From Cystobacter fuscus (GTDB lineage: Bacteria; Myxococcota; Myxococcia; Myxococcales; Myxococcaceae): a stretch of DNA of 64,000 bases. Where the stretch lies: the NCBI RefSeq assembly GCF_002305875.1, contig NZ_CP022098.1, forward strand, positions 8,308,001 through 8,372,000, written 5' to 3'. Below the pieces are notes generated by a model. It saw only the letters and a program-made list of their open reading frames with translations. It did not search any database and had not been told where the DNA came from. The position numbers and the translations under genes were made by a program. Of the stretch, positions 15,740 to 22,859 are shown piece by piece; within the stretch, counting starts at the first letter, position 1; each line of letters starts with the position of its first letter.

Positions 15740-17427
15740 GCAGCCTCCCTCGCGGGTACCCGCTCGCCCAGGTTGGCGCTCACGAGGGCCTCGGCCACCT
15801 CCGGACAGACGCTGTTGCCGATGAGCCGCACCGCATCCGCCTTCGTGGTGCAGGCGCTCAAGTCGTAGTGCTCGGCGAAGCGGCCGAACTGCGCGCGCAG
15901 CAGCTCGTGGGGCTCGAGCATGCGCATGCCGATGTCGCTGATCTGGTAGTCGTGCCCCTCGACGGTGACGAGGCCCAGACGCGCCTTGGCGGTGATGGTG
16001 CGCAGGGGCGTGTCCAGACGCTGCCCTGCCGAGCCCTCGCCGTAGTAGGTGGTGAGGAAGGCCCGGACCTCGGCCACGTGGTTCCCTCCGGCGGTGAGCG
16101 TCGGCATGGGCTCCTCGAGGTCCGAGCCGGTGCATGTACCGCGCAGCTTCACCAGCGTGGCAGCCGCCAGCGAGTGGTGGTCCGTCGCGGTGATGGTGCC
16201 GATCGGCTGCGTCACCCCGTGGCCCACCACACCGCCGTAGTGCTTCGCGAGGAAGGGGGCGACGAGCGCGTGCTTCTGGCCCGTGGCCACGACTGTTCCG
16301 AGCGGCACGTGAAGGCCAGGCACACGCGCCGCCTGGCCCCGGCGCTCTCCGTACCCGGTTTGGATTAGCGTCGGGGCCACCAGGGCGTGACGGCTCTTCG
16401 TGACGACGGTGGACAGTGGCTCGTCCGCCGCCGCACCTGACCCGCGCGAGCCTTGCTGGTCGATGGGAATGATGGTGGGTGTGACGAGCGCCCGGTCGTT
16501 CTTCTTGGTGATGGTGCCGAGGGGAGCGTCACTAGCGGTGGGAGGCGTCTGGCCGGCACGCCCCCCACAGCCCACGACGAAGGGCCGAGGGTTCTCCAGG
16601 ACGAAGCGGCGCAGTCCCTCGGCGATCCTCCAGAGCGTCTTCTCCGCCAGTGGCCGCTTGCGCTCGAAGATGGACGGGCACGGCAGGCTCCAGTCGATGC
16701 ACTCGGCCGCCGTGCGGAATGGCAGCTTCCCCGGGCCATGAGTTGCCTCGGGCCAGGAGATGGGCTGCCCGTCACGACGAGCCACCAGGAACAGGCGCAC
16801 GCGCCGCGTGGGGGCACCGAAGTGGGAGGCATCGAGGAGACGCCAGCCCACGCGGTAGCCCAGCACCTCCAGGTTGCCCACGAACTGCCGGAACGTCTCG
16901 CCCTTGCGCTCGGGGATGGGCGTGCCGCGCAGCTCCTCCTCCGGCCAGTCGTCCGGGTACAGGGGCCCCCAGTCGAGGAACTCGCGAACGTTCTCCAGCA
17001 TGATGACTTCCGGCTCCACCTCCCGCGCCCAGTCACGCACTACCCATGCCAGCGCGCGGATCCGCTGCTCGCGCGGCCGGGCGCCCTTGGCGATGGAGAA
17101 GTGGGTGCAGTCGGGACTCGCCCACAGGAGCGCCACCGGCCTGCCCGCCGTGGCCACGCGGGGCTCCACCTCCCAGAGGCTGGCGACGTGGTGCACCGTC
17201 CGCGGGTGGTTCACCCCATGGACACGCAACGCCAACTCGTCATGGTTGACCGCGACGTCCACCGCTCGACCCAGCGCCGCCTCAATGCCGGTGCTGGCGC
17301 CTCCCCCGCCAGCAAAGAGGTCCACGATGATGGGGGCGCCGGCCGGGCGGTACCGGCGTCTGCCCTTCAACGGGCCCTTGAGCATGGGGTCCCCCGGCGA
17401 CGCGCGCCGTGCTCGCCACGTCGTCAC
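15736..17427 (-). CDS. DNA cytosine-5 methyltransferase with repeated target-recognition units
   Basis: The 563-residue protein transfers a methyl group from AdoMet to C5 of cytosine. Visible motifs are I (VDLFAGGGGASTG, 35-47), IV with the catalytic Cys (SPDCTHFS, 104-111, Cys107; a PDC variant of the usual PCQ), VI (ENVREF, 145-150), VIII (PTRRVRLFLVARRDG, 206-220) and X (LIGNSVCPEVAEALV, about 536-550). Between VIII and X, where target recognition lies, residues about 300-485 hold six ~32-residue repeats of the type 'xxPLxTITxxxxHALVxPxL'. No restriction enzyme is adjacent, so it is an orphan phage enzyme, perhaps for evading restriction. The start at 17427 forms an ATGA overlap. Confidence 0.9.
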   Translation of the reverse strand: MTTWRARRASPGDPMLKGPLKGRRRYRPAGAPIIVDLFAGGGGASTGIEAALGRAVDVAVNHDELALRVHGVNHPRTVHHVASLWEVEPRVATAGRPVALLWASPDCTHFSIAKGARPREQRIRALAWVVRDWAREVEPEVIMLENVREFLDWGPLYPDDWPEEELRGTPIPERKGETFRQFVGNLEVLGYRVGWRLLDASHFGAPTRRVRLFLVARRDGQPISWPEATHGPGKLPFRTAAECIDWSLPCPSIFERKRPLAEKTLWRIAEGLRRFVLENPRPFVVGCGGRAGQTPPTASDAPLGTITKKNDRALVTPTIIPIDQQGSRGSGAAADEPLSTVVTKSRHALVAPTLIQTGYGERRGQAARVPGLHVPLGTVVATGQKHALVAPFLAKHYGGVVGHGVTQPIGTITATDHHSLAAATLVKLRGTCTGSDLEEPMPTLTAGGNHVAEVRAFLTTYYGEGSAGQRLDTPLRTITAKARLGLVTVEGHDYQISDIGMRMLEPHELLRAQFGRFAEHYDLSACTTKADAVRLIGNSVCPEVAEALVSANLGERVPAREAA

Positions 17428-19376
17428 GCCTCACCTCCGGGGCCAAGCGCGGTGAGAACCGCCCGCAGCGCGGGCTCAAGCAGGCGCAGCGCCTCCTCGG
17501 CGGACTTACCCTTGGTGTGCCCCTTCCGGGGCGCCGCCCAGTCCCCGGCACGGGTGAGCGCCTCCCCGTCCCATAGCCAGGGCCCCGCCGTGCCCAGCGC
17601 CCGTCTGTCGTAGCTCAGCCACACCTCCCCACGAGTGGCCGTGGGGTGCAGCACGACAATCCACGGCTCGTGTCCGGCGAGGTGGCTCCACGACTCCTCA
17701 CGTGCGGACAGCGCCAGCACGGACACGATGTGCCGCAGGCGTGCGGCACGGGGGGCACTCCCCTGCGAGCCTTTGAGCAGGCACAGCACGTCTCGCAGGT
17801 CCGTCACCTCCTCCAGGTTGACGGAGTCGAGCGGGACGCCTTCCTCGGGGCCTGGGCCATTCTCGGGCATGGACGGCGGCGGAGACGCCGCAGGCGCGCT
17901 CGACGTGGCAGCCGGGGCCGCCGTCGGCACGGGCGTGGGGCTGGTGTTGGCGATCTCCGCCCGGCACACCTCGCAGTAGAAACCGCGCGCATCCTCGGGC
18001 CCCACCGGTTGCAGTTGCGAGGCGGGGAACTCGCTGGTGCACCCGTCGCACTCGCTCGGAGTGTCATCCCCTTCCACTGTCGTCGCCTCGCGCTCACGCG
18101 TCTGGCGCTTCTCGGCGAGTGCCTCCGGGGTGCAGCAGCGCGAGCACAACCAGAGGTTGAAGCCGATGCCAAGGCAGCGCGAATCCTTGTCCGCGCGCCA
18201 CGTCTTCACTCCGCGGGGACGGCTGTGGCGGGAGAAGCTCAACCGAGCCCGCGGGCCTTCCCGGGCGTCGCAGGAGCCGCAGGCGCTGTCCGTCCCAGTC
18301 ACCTCCAGCTCGTCCTTGTACTCCCGCTCCTCCTCCCGGGCGCCCAGGTGCGCGTCCAGGAGGGCCGTGGCATCGAGTCCGGAGAACGCCGGTGGCGCCG
18401 CCAGCGGGTGCCCATCGATTCTCAGAAAGTTCTCCACATGGCGGAGCACCTCGTCCTCCGTGAAGTGGGGGAAGCGCTCGCGCGTCTCGGCCAGGTACTT
18501 CTCCCGCGCGGAGACGGGCGCGGCAGGAGCTGCCGGGGAGGACTCGGCGAGGACGCGCGCCACCACCTCCAGCACGCGCAGGGGCACGCCGCGCAGTCCC
18601 TTCACGCACGACCACTCCCCCTTCGCGCGCGCCACCGCGAGCACGTCCGTACCGCGCCCGAGGCGAACCGGGTCTACGTAGACGAGGCCGCCCTCCTGGG
18701 GCAGGAGCGGGCCGTGCTTGGCGATGTCCGTTTCGCGCTGCGAGAGGAAGAAGACGGGCTTGTCGTTCGTCTCCCTCCACCCGCCCTGCCACGTGAGCGT
18801 CCAGCCCAGCACCCGGCCGAGCTGGAAGGCTCGGCACCGCGGCTTCGCCAGGCACTTCTTCGCGCGGCAGGCGCCGACCGCCCCCTGCGGGCTCGTGTGG
18901 TCCGCCAGCGAGTCGCCGCAGGTGCAGCAGGGCACTGCCGGGGCCGGCACGGCGTCGTCCTCCACTGGCGCGGCCGAGGCCTCCGCGACCGTCGCCGTCC
19001 TCGCGGACGCTGCCTTTCCGGCGCGCTTCTCCCCCTTGGCCTCGGTGGCCGGGCGCCGCCGCGGGCGTCCCGGGCCCCTGGGCGGCTCCGGGTCTGGCTG
19101 CTCGTCCTTCCAGGGAGAGGCATTCGGGCTCGTCGACAGCGCGGGCGTGTCCAGCGCCAAGTCCTGCTGGTGGGCCTGGGCGTCCGGATCCTCGCCCGTG
19201 GTGGCCGCCGCCATTGCCCGGGTGTGCTGCGTGCGCAGCGCCTCCTCCTGGCGTGCCAGGGCCGCGAGGAATCGCTCCTTGATGGCGGGCAACTCGGCCA
19301 GAGCGCGCTCGAGCGCGAGGCCTCGGTGGAAGTGCTGCTCGCGATGCTCGTCGGTGAGGCGGGTGGGCTCACCCAT
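17424..19376 (-). CDS. Large phage protein with several zinc-ribbon clusters, unknown function
   Basis: The start MGEPTRLTDEHREQHFHRG at 19376 overlaps the previous gene by 8 bases. Upstream codons are shadow sequence. The 650-residue product has an N-terminal helical part, a basic Pro/Arg/Lys linker (GRPRRRPATEAKGEKRAGK), and a Cys/His cluster (about 195-230: CCTCGDSLADH, GACRAKKC, RCRAF). Two further Cys pairs lie near ACGSC / LCSRCC and ECDGC / FYCEVC. A low-complexity Ala/Pro/Ser stretch precedes a C-terminal globular part. I recognise no catalytic motif. A DNA- or RNA-binding role in early infection is inferred from the zinc sites and the operon. Confidence 0.6.
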   Translation of the reverse strand: MGEPTRLTDEHREQHFHRGLALERALAELPAIKERFLAALARQEEALRTQHTRAMAAATTGEDPDAQAHQQDLALDTPALSTSPNASPWKDEQPDPEPPRGPGRPRRRPATEAKGEKRAGKAASARTATVAEASAAPVEDDAVPAPAVPCCTCGDSLADHTSPQGAVGACRAKKCLAKPRCRAFQLGRVLGWTLTWQGGWRETNDKPVFFLSQRETDIAKHGPLLPQEGGLVYVDPVRLGRGTDVLAVARAKGEWSCVKGLRGVPLRVLEVVARVLAESSPAAPAAPVSAREKYLAETRERFPHFTEDEVLRHVENFLRIDGHPLAAPPAFSGLDATALLDAHLGAREEEREYKDELEVTGTDSACGSCDAREGPRARLSFSRHSRPRGVKTWRADKDSRCLGIGFNLWLCSRCCTPEALAEKRQTREREATTVEGDDTPSECDGCTSEFPASQLQPVGPEDARGFYCEVCRAEIANTSPTPVPTAAPAATSSAPAASPPPSMPENGPGPEEGVPLDSVNLEEVTDLRDVLCLLKGSQGSAPRAARLRHIVSVLALSAREESWSHLAGHEPWIVVLHPTATRGEVWLSYDRRALGTAGPWLWDGEALTRAGDWAAPRKGHTKGKSAEEALRLLEPALRAVLTALGPGGEA

Positions 19377-19740
19377 GGCGCACCTCTCCTCCCGGCGTCG
19401 CCGGCAGCTCGTGGCCGAAGGCGCGCAGCAGGCGCCGACAGGCCTCGTCCGGGACCGGCTCCCACGAGCGCCGCGCCAGCCTGTCGACGGCGAGCTGGAG
19501 GAAGGGAGCAACGGCGGCTTGCAGCTCCGCCCAGTCCTGGACGGACGCGGGCGCGGACGGATGCACCGCGGCGAGCGCCGCGTGGGCCTCGGCGAGCGCC
19601 ACGCGCAGACGGGCGAGGTGCTCGTCCTGACCCGCGTACGTGGTGGGCGTGTCGACAACAGCGACGACGCGGCGCGCGGCGTCCACCGCCGCGCCGAGCC
19701 GAGCCACCTCCTTGGGGGTCGGGCAGTCGGAGGCGCTCAT
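19369..19740 (-). CDS. Small helical phage protein
   Basis: The 123-residue protein (MSASDCPTPKEVARLGAAVD) is almost entirely alpha-helical by composition, rich in Ala, Leu, Arg and Glu, with no cysteine cluster or membrane segment. Both ends overlap neighbouring genes (ATGA upstream, 8 bases downstream), so it is part of the early operon. I do not recognise the family and cannot assign a function. Confidence 0.65.
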   Translation of the reverse strand: MSASDCPTPKEVARLGAAVDAARRVVAVVDTPTTYAGQDEHLARLRVALAEAHAALAAVHPSAPASVQDWAELQAAVAPFLQLAVDRLARRSWEPVPDEACRRLLRAFGHELPATPGGEVRHG

Positions 19741-19982
19741 TGATCACCGCCGATCTTCTTCCCCGCCCCCGCATCCCCGTCCGACAGCTCGGACATGGCG
19801 GGACGCACTGAGGACAGGGCGTCGAGACCGGCCTGCTCGTAGGTCGCCCCGCCCCCACTGGCGGACAGAGATGAGCCGCCGCCACGAACCCGAGCGCGCC
19901 AACCGCCCAGAAAGGGAGCAGCCAAACGCAGGAGCGACAGCCGCACTGACAGACCAAGAGGTCCCGTGTGGCGGACTTGCAA
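19737..19982 (-). CDS. Possible first gene of early operon, TTG start, 81 residues
   Basis: The frame ends at 19737 in an ATGA overlap with the next start, the same junction seen throughout this operon, which supports it being real. The longest version uses TTG at 19982, and no convincing ribosome site precedes it. The N-terminal half is basic and hydrophobic (LSVRLSLLRLAAPFLGGWRARVRGGG) and the C-terminal half acidic and polar. It could be a small membrane-associated protein, or the gene could start later, for example at the ATG that gives a 20-residue leader (MSELSDGDAGAGKKIGGDQ). Confidence 0.4.
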   Translation of the reverse strand: MQVRHTGPLGLSVRLSLLRLAAPFLGGWRARVRGGGSSLSASGGGATYEQAGLDALSSVRPAMSELSDGDAGAGKKIGGDQ

Positions 19983-20014
19983 CTGACTGATGGGGAGGGC
20001 TGGGGGCCGAGTTT

Positions 20015-20056
20015 CCCGGCGGACTCCTCGGAATTTCTCCGAGGAGTTCCGCCGGG
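20015..20056. terminator. Long inverted repeat between tRNA-Arg and prophage operon
   Basis: The arms CCCGGCGGACTCCTCGG and CCGAGGAGTTCCGCCGGG pair over 17 positions with a single bulged base and a loop of about 7. It begins 10 bases past the tRNA-Arg 3' end in the direction of tRNA transcription. No U-tract follows on either strand, so it may be a GC-rich terminator for the tRNA, or an operator or site-specific recombination element at the prophage border. Confidence 0.55.
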
Positions 20057-20065
20057 TTACATCAG

Positions 20066-20139
<74 letters not shown>

Positions 20140-20335
20140 AAACGCCACCGGCGAGCGGGTAACTAGCCGACTTCTTCCGCCGACGCAAGCACGCTTTCTG
20201 GCAACAGCCCACCAGGCGCGAACACTTCCTGGAAGAGACATGCGGACGACAGAGGCTTGTCCGCCAGTTCACCGAGCAGAGCCACTCGTCCACGCCAGGC
20301 CGAGAGTTCACCGCCCCGAGCATGGAGCTTGCGAA

Positions 20336-20421
20336 TGCACGAGCCGGGGATCGAACCCGGACGGCCCCTTCGGGCCAGCGGATTTTAAGTCCGCTGCGTC
20401 TGCCAGTTTCGCCACTCGTGC
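20336..20421 (-). tRNA. tRNA-Leu (anticodon TAA)
   Basis: This is a class II tRNA of 86 nt with acceptor stem GCACGAG/CTCGTGC, anticodon loop CTTAAAA (anticodon TAA, reading UUA/UUG), a long variable arm containing a GGCCC-GAAG-GGGCC hairpin, and T-arm with GGTTCGATCCC. The discriminator is A and CCA is not encoded. UUA codons are very rare at this GC content; in high-GC bacteria such a tRNA is sometimes of regulatory interest. Confidence 0.95.
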
Positions 20422-20971
20422 GCGCGTCGACTCAACAACGGATGAACCCGGAAGGCAGTCCCCGCCTCCGCGTCCTTCCGGCCCGACCTGCTCTCGACCT
20501 CATCCTGGCGGTACCACGCTCTTACCTGACAGGTCATGAAAAGAGCCCAACTGGACAGGTAGTTGAACCAGGGTGGCCGAACTTACCAGACCCGAGGGAG
20601 TACTGCCAGCGCGTCCTCGACTCTGAGTACGGGTGGGAGGCTCACACCCGGTGAGCGTGGGGGAGGGAGCGTTTCGCGCGGCCCGACACCGCGCGAGGCA
20701 AGACAAGCCGTGGGGTTGGCATCGAGGGGCCGCGAAGCGTCCGGCGCGGAGTGCGACGCCGGTGCTGGCGAGTGCATCGAGGTGCGAACGTCCAAGGCAC
20801 CCGGCGCGGGGGCGAGCAGCGGCTCGACAGGTGGAGCCAACGGACGCTCTTCAGCTGGAGTCCGGAGAAAGGGAGAGCGCCGCGCACCGGACACGAGGGG
20901 TGGCATCCACCGGACGACGGCGCCGCACATGGGCATCCCGTCCCGAGCGCCGCTGTTATATAGCGACCGCC
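20422..20971. other. Intergenic region between tRNA-Leu and ffh
   Basis: About 550 bases separate the two genes. Open frames here (a 117-residue one on - and an N-terminal extension of ffh on +) show no family features and look like GC-rich chance frames. I searched by eye for the conserved SRP RNA core around GGTCCGGAAGGAAGCAGCC and did not find it. The region must hold the promoter of tRNA-Leu (left side) and of ffh (right side). Confidence 0.6.
20957..20962 (+). promoter_or_regulatory. Candidate -10 element of ffh
   Basis: TATATA stands out in GC-rich DNA, 9 bases before the ffh ATG. No TTGACA-like -35 is visible at 16-18 bases upstream. If it is the -10, transcription would begin at or within a few bases of the ATG, giving a nearly leaderless message. 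This would explain why no Shine-Dalgarno sequence is seen. Confidence 0.35.
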
Positions 20972-22600
20972 ATGCTTGAAACCGTCACCAAGGGCTTCCG
21001 TGCCGCGAAGAACCGCCTCGCGGGCAAGAGTGAGATCACCCCCGAGATGGTGGACGAGTCGCTCCGCGACATCCGCGTCTCCCTGCTGGAGGCGGACGTC
21101 GCCTTCGACGTGGTGAAGAAGTTCGTCGCCCGGGTGCGCGAGAAGGCCGTGGGCGAGGTGGTGCAGACGACCATCACGGACAAGGCGGGCAACAAGCGCC
21201 GCGTCTCGGCGGGCGATCACTTCGTGAAGATCTGCCACGACGAGCTCGAGGCACTCATGGGCCCGGTGGACACGAGCCTGCAGCTCAAGCCGCGCGATCA
21301 GCTCAGCGGCATCATGATGGTGGGCTTGCAGGGTTCGGGAAAGACGACGACCACGGGCAAGCTCGCCAGCAAGCTGCTCAAGGAGGGACGCAAGCCGCTG
21401 CTGGTGGCCGCGGACATCTACCGGCCGGCGGCGGTGGATCAGCTCAAGGTCCTCGGCGAGCGGCTGAAGGTCCCGGTGTACTTCGAGCCCAACGTGGCGC
21501 CACCAGAACTCGCCAGGCGCGGGTACGCCGCGGCGCGCGAGCAGAAGTGCGACGTGGTGCTCATCGACACGGCGGGCCGCCTGGCCATCGACGAGGCGTT
21601 GATGACCGAGCTGGAGGCCATCAAGGGCCAGGTGCGACCGGACAACATCCTGCTCGTGTGCGACGCGATGATTGGACAGGACGCAGTGCGCACGGCGGCG
21701 GAGTTCGACCGGCGCCTGAGCCTGGATGGCTTCATCCTCACGAAGCTGGACGGTGACGCGCGAGGAGGCGCGGCGTTGTCCATCAAGGAGGTGACGGGCA
21801 AGCCCATCAAGTTCCTCGGCATGGGCGAGTCGATGGACAAGCTGGAGGAGTTCCGTCCGGACGGACTCGCGAGCCGGATTCTCGGCTTCGGCGACATCGT
21901 CGGGCTGATGAAGGACTTCGAGCAGGTCGTCGACGAGAAGAAGGCGGCCGAGGACGCGCAGAAGCTCCTGTCGGGCAACTTCACGATGAAGGACTTCGTG
22001 GGGCAGATCCGCATGGTGCGGAAGATGGGCCCGCTGAAGGATCTGCTGGAGAAGTTCCCGCTCTTCGGAGAGATGACCGAGCAGCTCAATCCGGACGAGA
22101 AGGAGCTGACGAAGATCGAGTCGATGTACGACTCGATGACGGAGCAGGAGCGGCTGCGCCCGCAGCTCATCAACGACAGCCGGGTGAAGCGCATCGCGAA
22201 GGGAAGCGGGCGCAAGACGGAGGAAGTGCGCGAACTGCTGCAGAAGTTCGGGATGATGCAGCAGGTGATGGGGACGATTGGGCAGAATCCGGGCCTGCTG
22301 GGGAGGATTCCGGGCTTCAAGCAGATGGGGCAGCTGGCGCAGATGAAGAACATGGACCTGTCGAGCATGTTCGGGAAGGACCCGAAGATGATGGAGAAGG
22401 CCATGGCGGGGATGGGAGGCATGCAGCTGCCGCAGATCGCGCCGGGTTACACGGCGCCCATGGGGCAGGCGGCGATGGCGAAGGCGCGCATGATGGGCTA
22501 CGCCCCGCCCTCTGCGGCCAAGCCCGAGAACAAGGACGCCATCAAGGAGCGCCGCAAGCGCGAGAAGGAGAACAAGAAGAAGAACCGGAAGAAGAAGTAG
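20972..22600 (+). CDS. ffh: Signal recognition particle protein Ffh (SRP54)
   Basis: The 542-residue GTPase binds 4.5S RNA and signal sequences and delivers ribosome-nascent chains to FtsY at the inner membrane. The start MLETVTKGFRAAKNRL at 20972 matches the family; the upstream open frame is not conserved. Motifs are G1 GLQGSGKTTTTGK (118-130), DIYRPAAVDQL (148-158), DTAGR in the G3 region, TKLDGDARGG for G4, and the methionine-rich M domain (roughly 330-500). A short insertion near 63-80 (QTTITDKAGNKRRVSAG) and a strongly lysine-rich C-terminal tail are extra. No ribosome-binding site is obvious. A hairpin follows the stop. Confidence 0.98.
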   Translation: MLETVTKGFRAAKNRLAGKSEITPEMVDESLRDIRVSLLEADVAFDVVKKFVARVREKAVGEVVQTTITDKAGNKRRVSAGDHFVKICHDELEALMGPVDTSLQLKPRDQLSGIMMVGLQGSGKTTTTGKLASKLLKEGRKPLLVAADIYRPAAVDQLKVLGERLKVPVYFEPNVAPPELARRGYAAAREQKCDVVLIDTAGRLAIDEALMTELEAIKGQVRPDNILLVCDAMIGQDAVRTAAEFDRRLSLDGFILTKLDGDARGGAALSIKEVTGKPIKFLGMGESMDKLEEFRPDGLASRILGFGDIVGLMKDFEQVVDEKKAAEDAQKLLSGNFTMKDFVGQIRMVRKMGPLKDLLEKFPLFGEMTEQLNPDEKELTKIESMYDSMTEQERLRPQLINDSRVKRIAKGSGRKTEEVRELLQKFGMMQQVMGTIGQNPGLLGRIPGFKQMGQLAQMKNMDLSSMFGKDPKMMEKAMAGMGGMQLPQIAPGYTAPMGQAAMAKARMMGYAPPSAAKPENKDAIKERRKREKENKKKNRKKK

Positions 22601-22630
22601 ACGCGTCCGGTACGGGAGCGCCACGCACGC

Positions 22631-22668
22631 GCCGCTCGGGAGTCCCGCAACGGGCTTCCTGGAGCGGC
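22631..22668 (+). terminator. Terminator of ffh
   Basis: GCCGCTC pairs with GAGCGGC, and the interior pairs again around GGGAGTCCCG/CGGGCTTCC, giving one long GC-rich stem-loop 31 bases after the ffh stop, followed by a short T-containing run (AGTCGTTTGT). Confidence 0.6.
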
Positions 22669-22859
22669 GCAGTCGTTTGTGGGCTCCCCATCCACCCCGC
22701 CGGACTCCCCGCTCCCACGCTGGACGAGCCGAGCGCATCGGGCTTTCCGTCTGGAGAGGGCTGAGGCACGCTCGGCGAGACATTGCGGGGACTTACGACG
22801 ACGCGCGCCCCGCGAGTCAGCCCCGGGCTCCTGGAATGGAGCCTGCATTGCGGAGAGCC

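Larger units (their letters stand above)
1..20065. mobile_element. Tailed-phage prophage, right part (truncated by window start)
   Basis: The block contains a major capsid protein, connector proteins, a tail tube protein, a frameshifting tail chaperone, a tape measure and tail-tip proteins on the + strand. An early operon with methyltransferase, ASCH, replication-type, nuclease and sigma-like genes lies on the - strand. Long tail genes and a tape measure indicate a siphovirus-type particle. The order capsid, connector, tube, G/GT, tape measure, tip is the usual one. The right limit is inferred: phage-type coding stops at 19982 and the 3' end of tRNA-Arg is at 20066, so integration at that tRNA is likely. 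The left end, integrase, terminase, portal and lysis genes lie outside the window, so I cannot say whether it is intact. No obvious frameshift is seen in the genes present. Confidence 0.93.

Noticed and set aside
19737-20065. Integrase or excisionase gene at the right prophage border
   Set aside because: The only frame here is a short basic/acidic protein with no recombinase residues. Integrase, if present, lies left of the window.
20583-20936. 117-codon - strand frame between tRNA-Leu and ffh
   Set aside because: It is Pro/Ala/Arg-rich chance sequence with no ribosome site or domain, overlapping other equally poor frames.
20633-20971. N-terminal 113-codon extension of ffh
   Set aside because: The family starts at MLETVTKGF; the extension has no recognisable similarity and runs through the expected promoter.
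20422-20971. A 4.5S SRP RNA gene near ffh
   Set aside because: I looked for the conserved GGTCCGGAAGGAAGCAGCC core on both strands and found only a weak partial match (GTCCGGAGAAAGGGA) without the required pairing.
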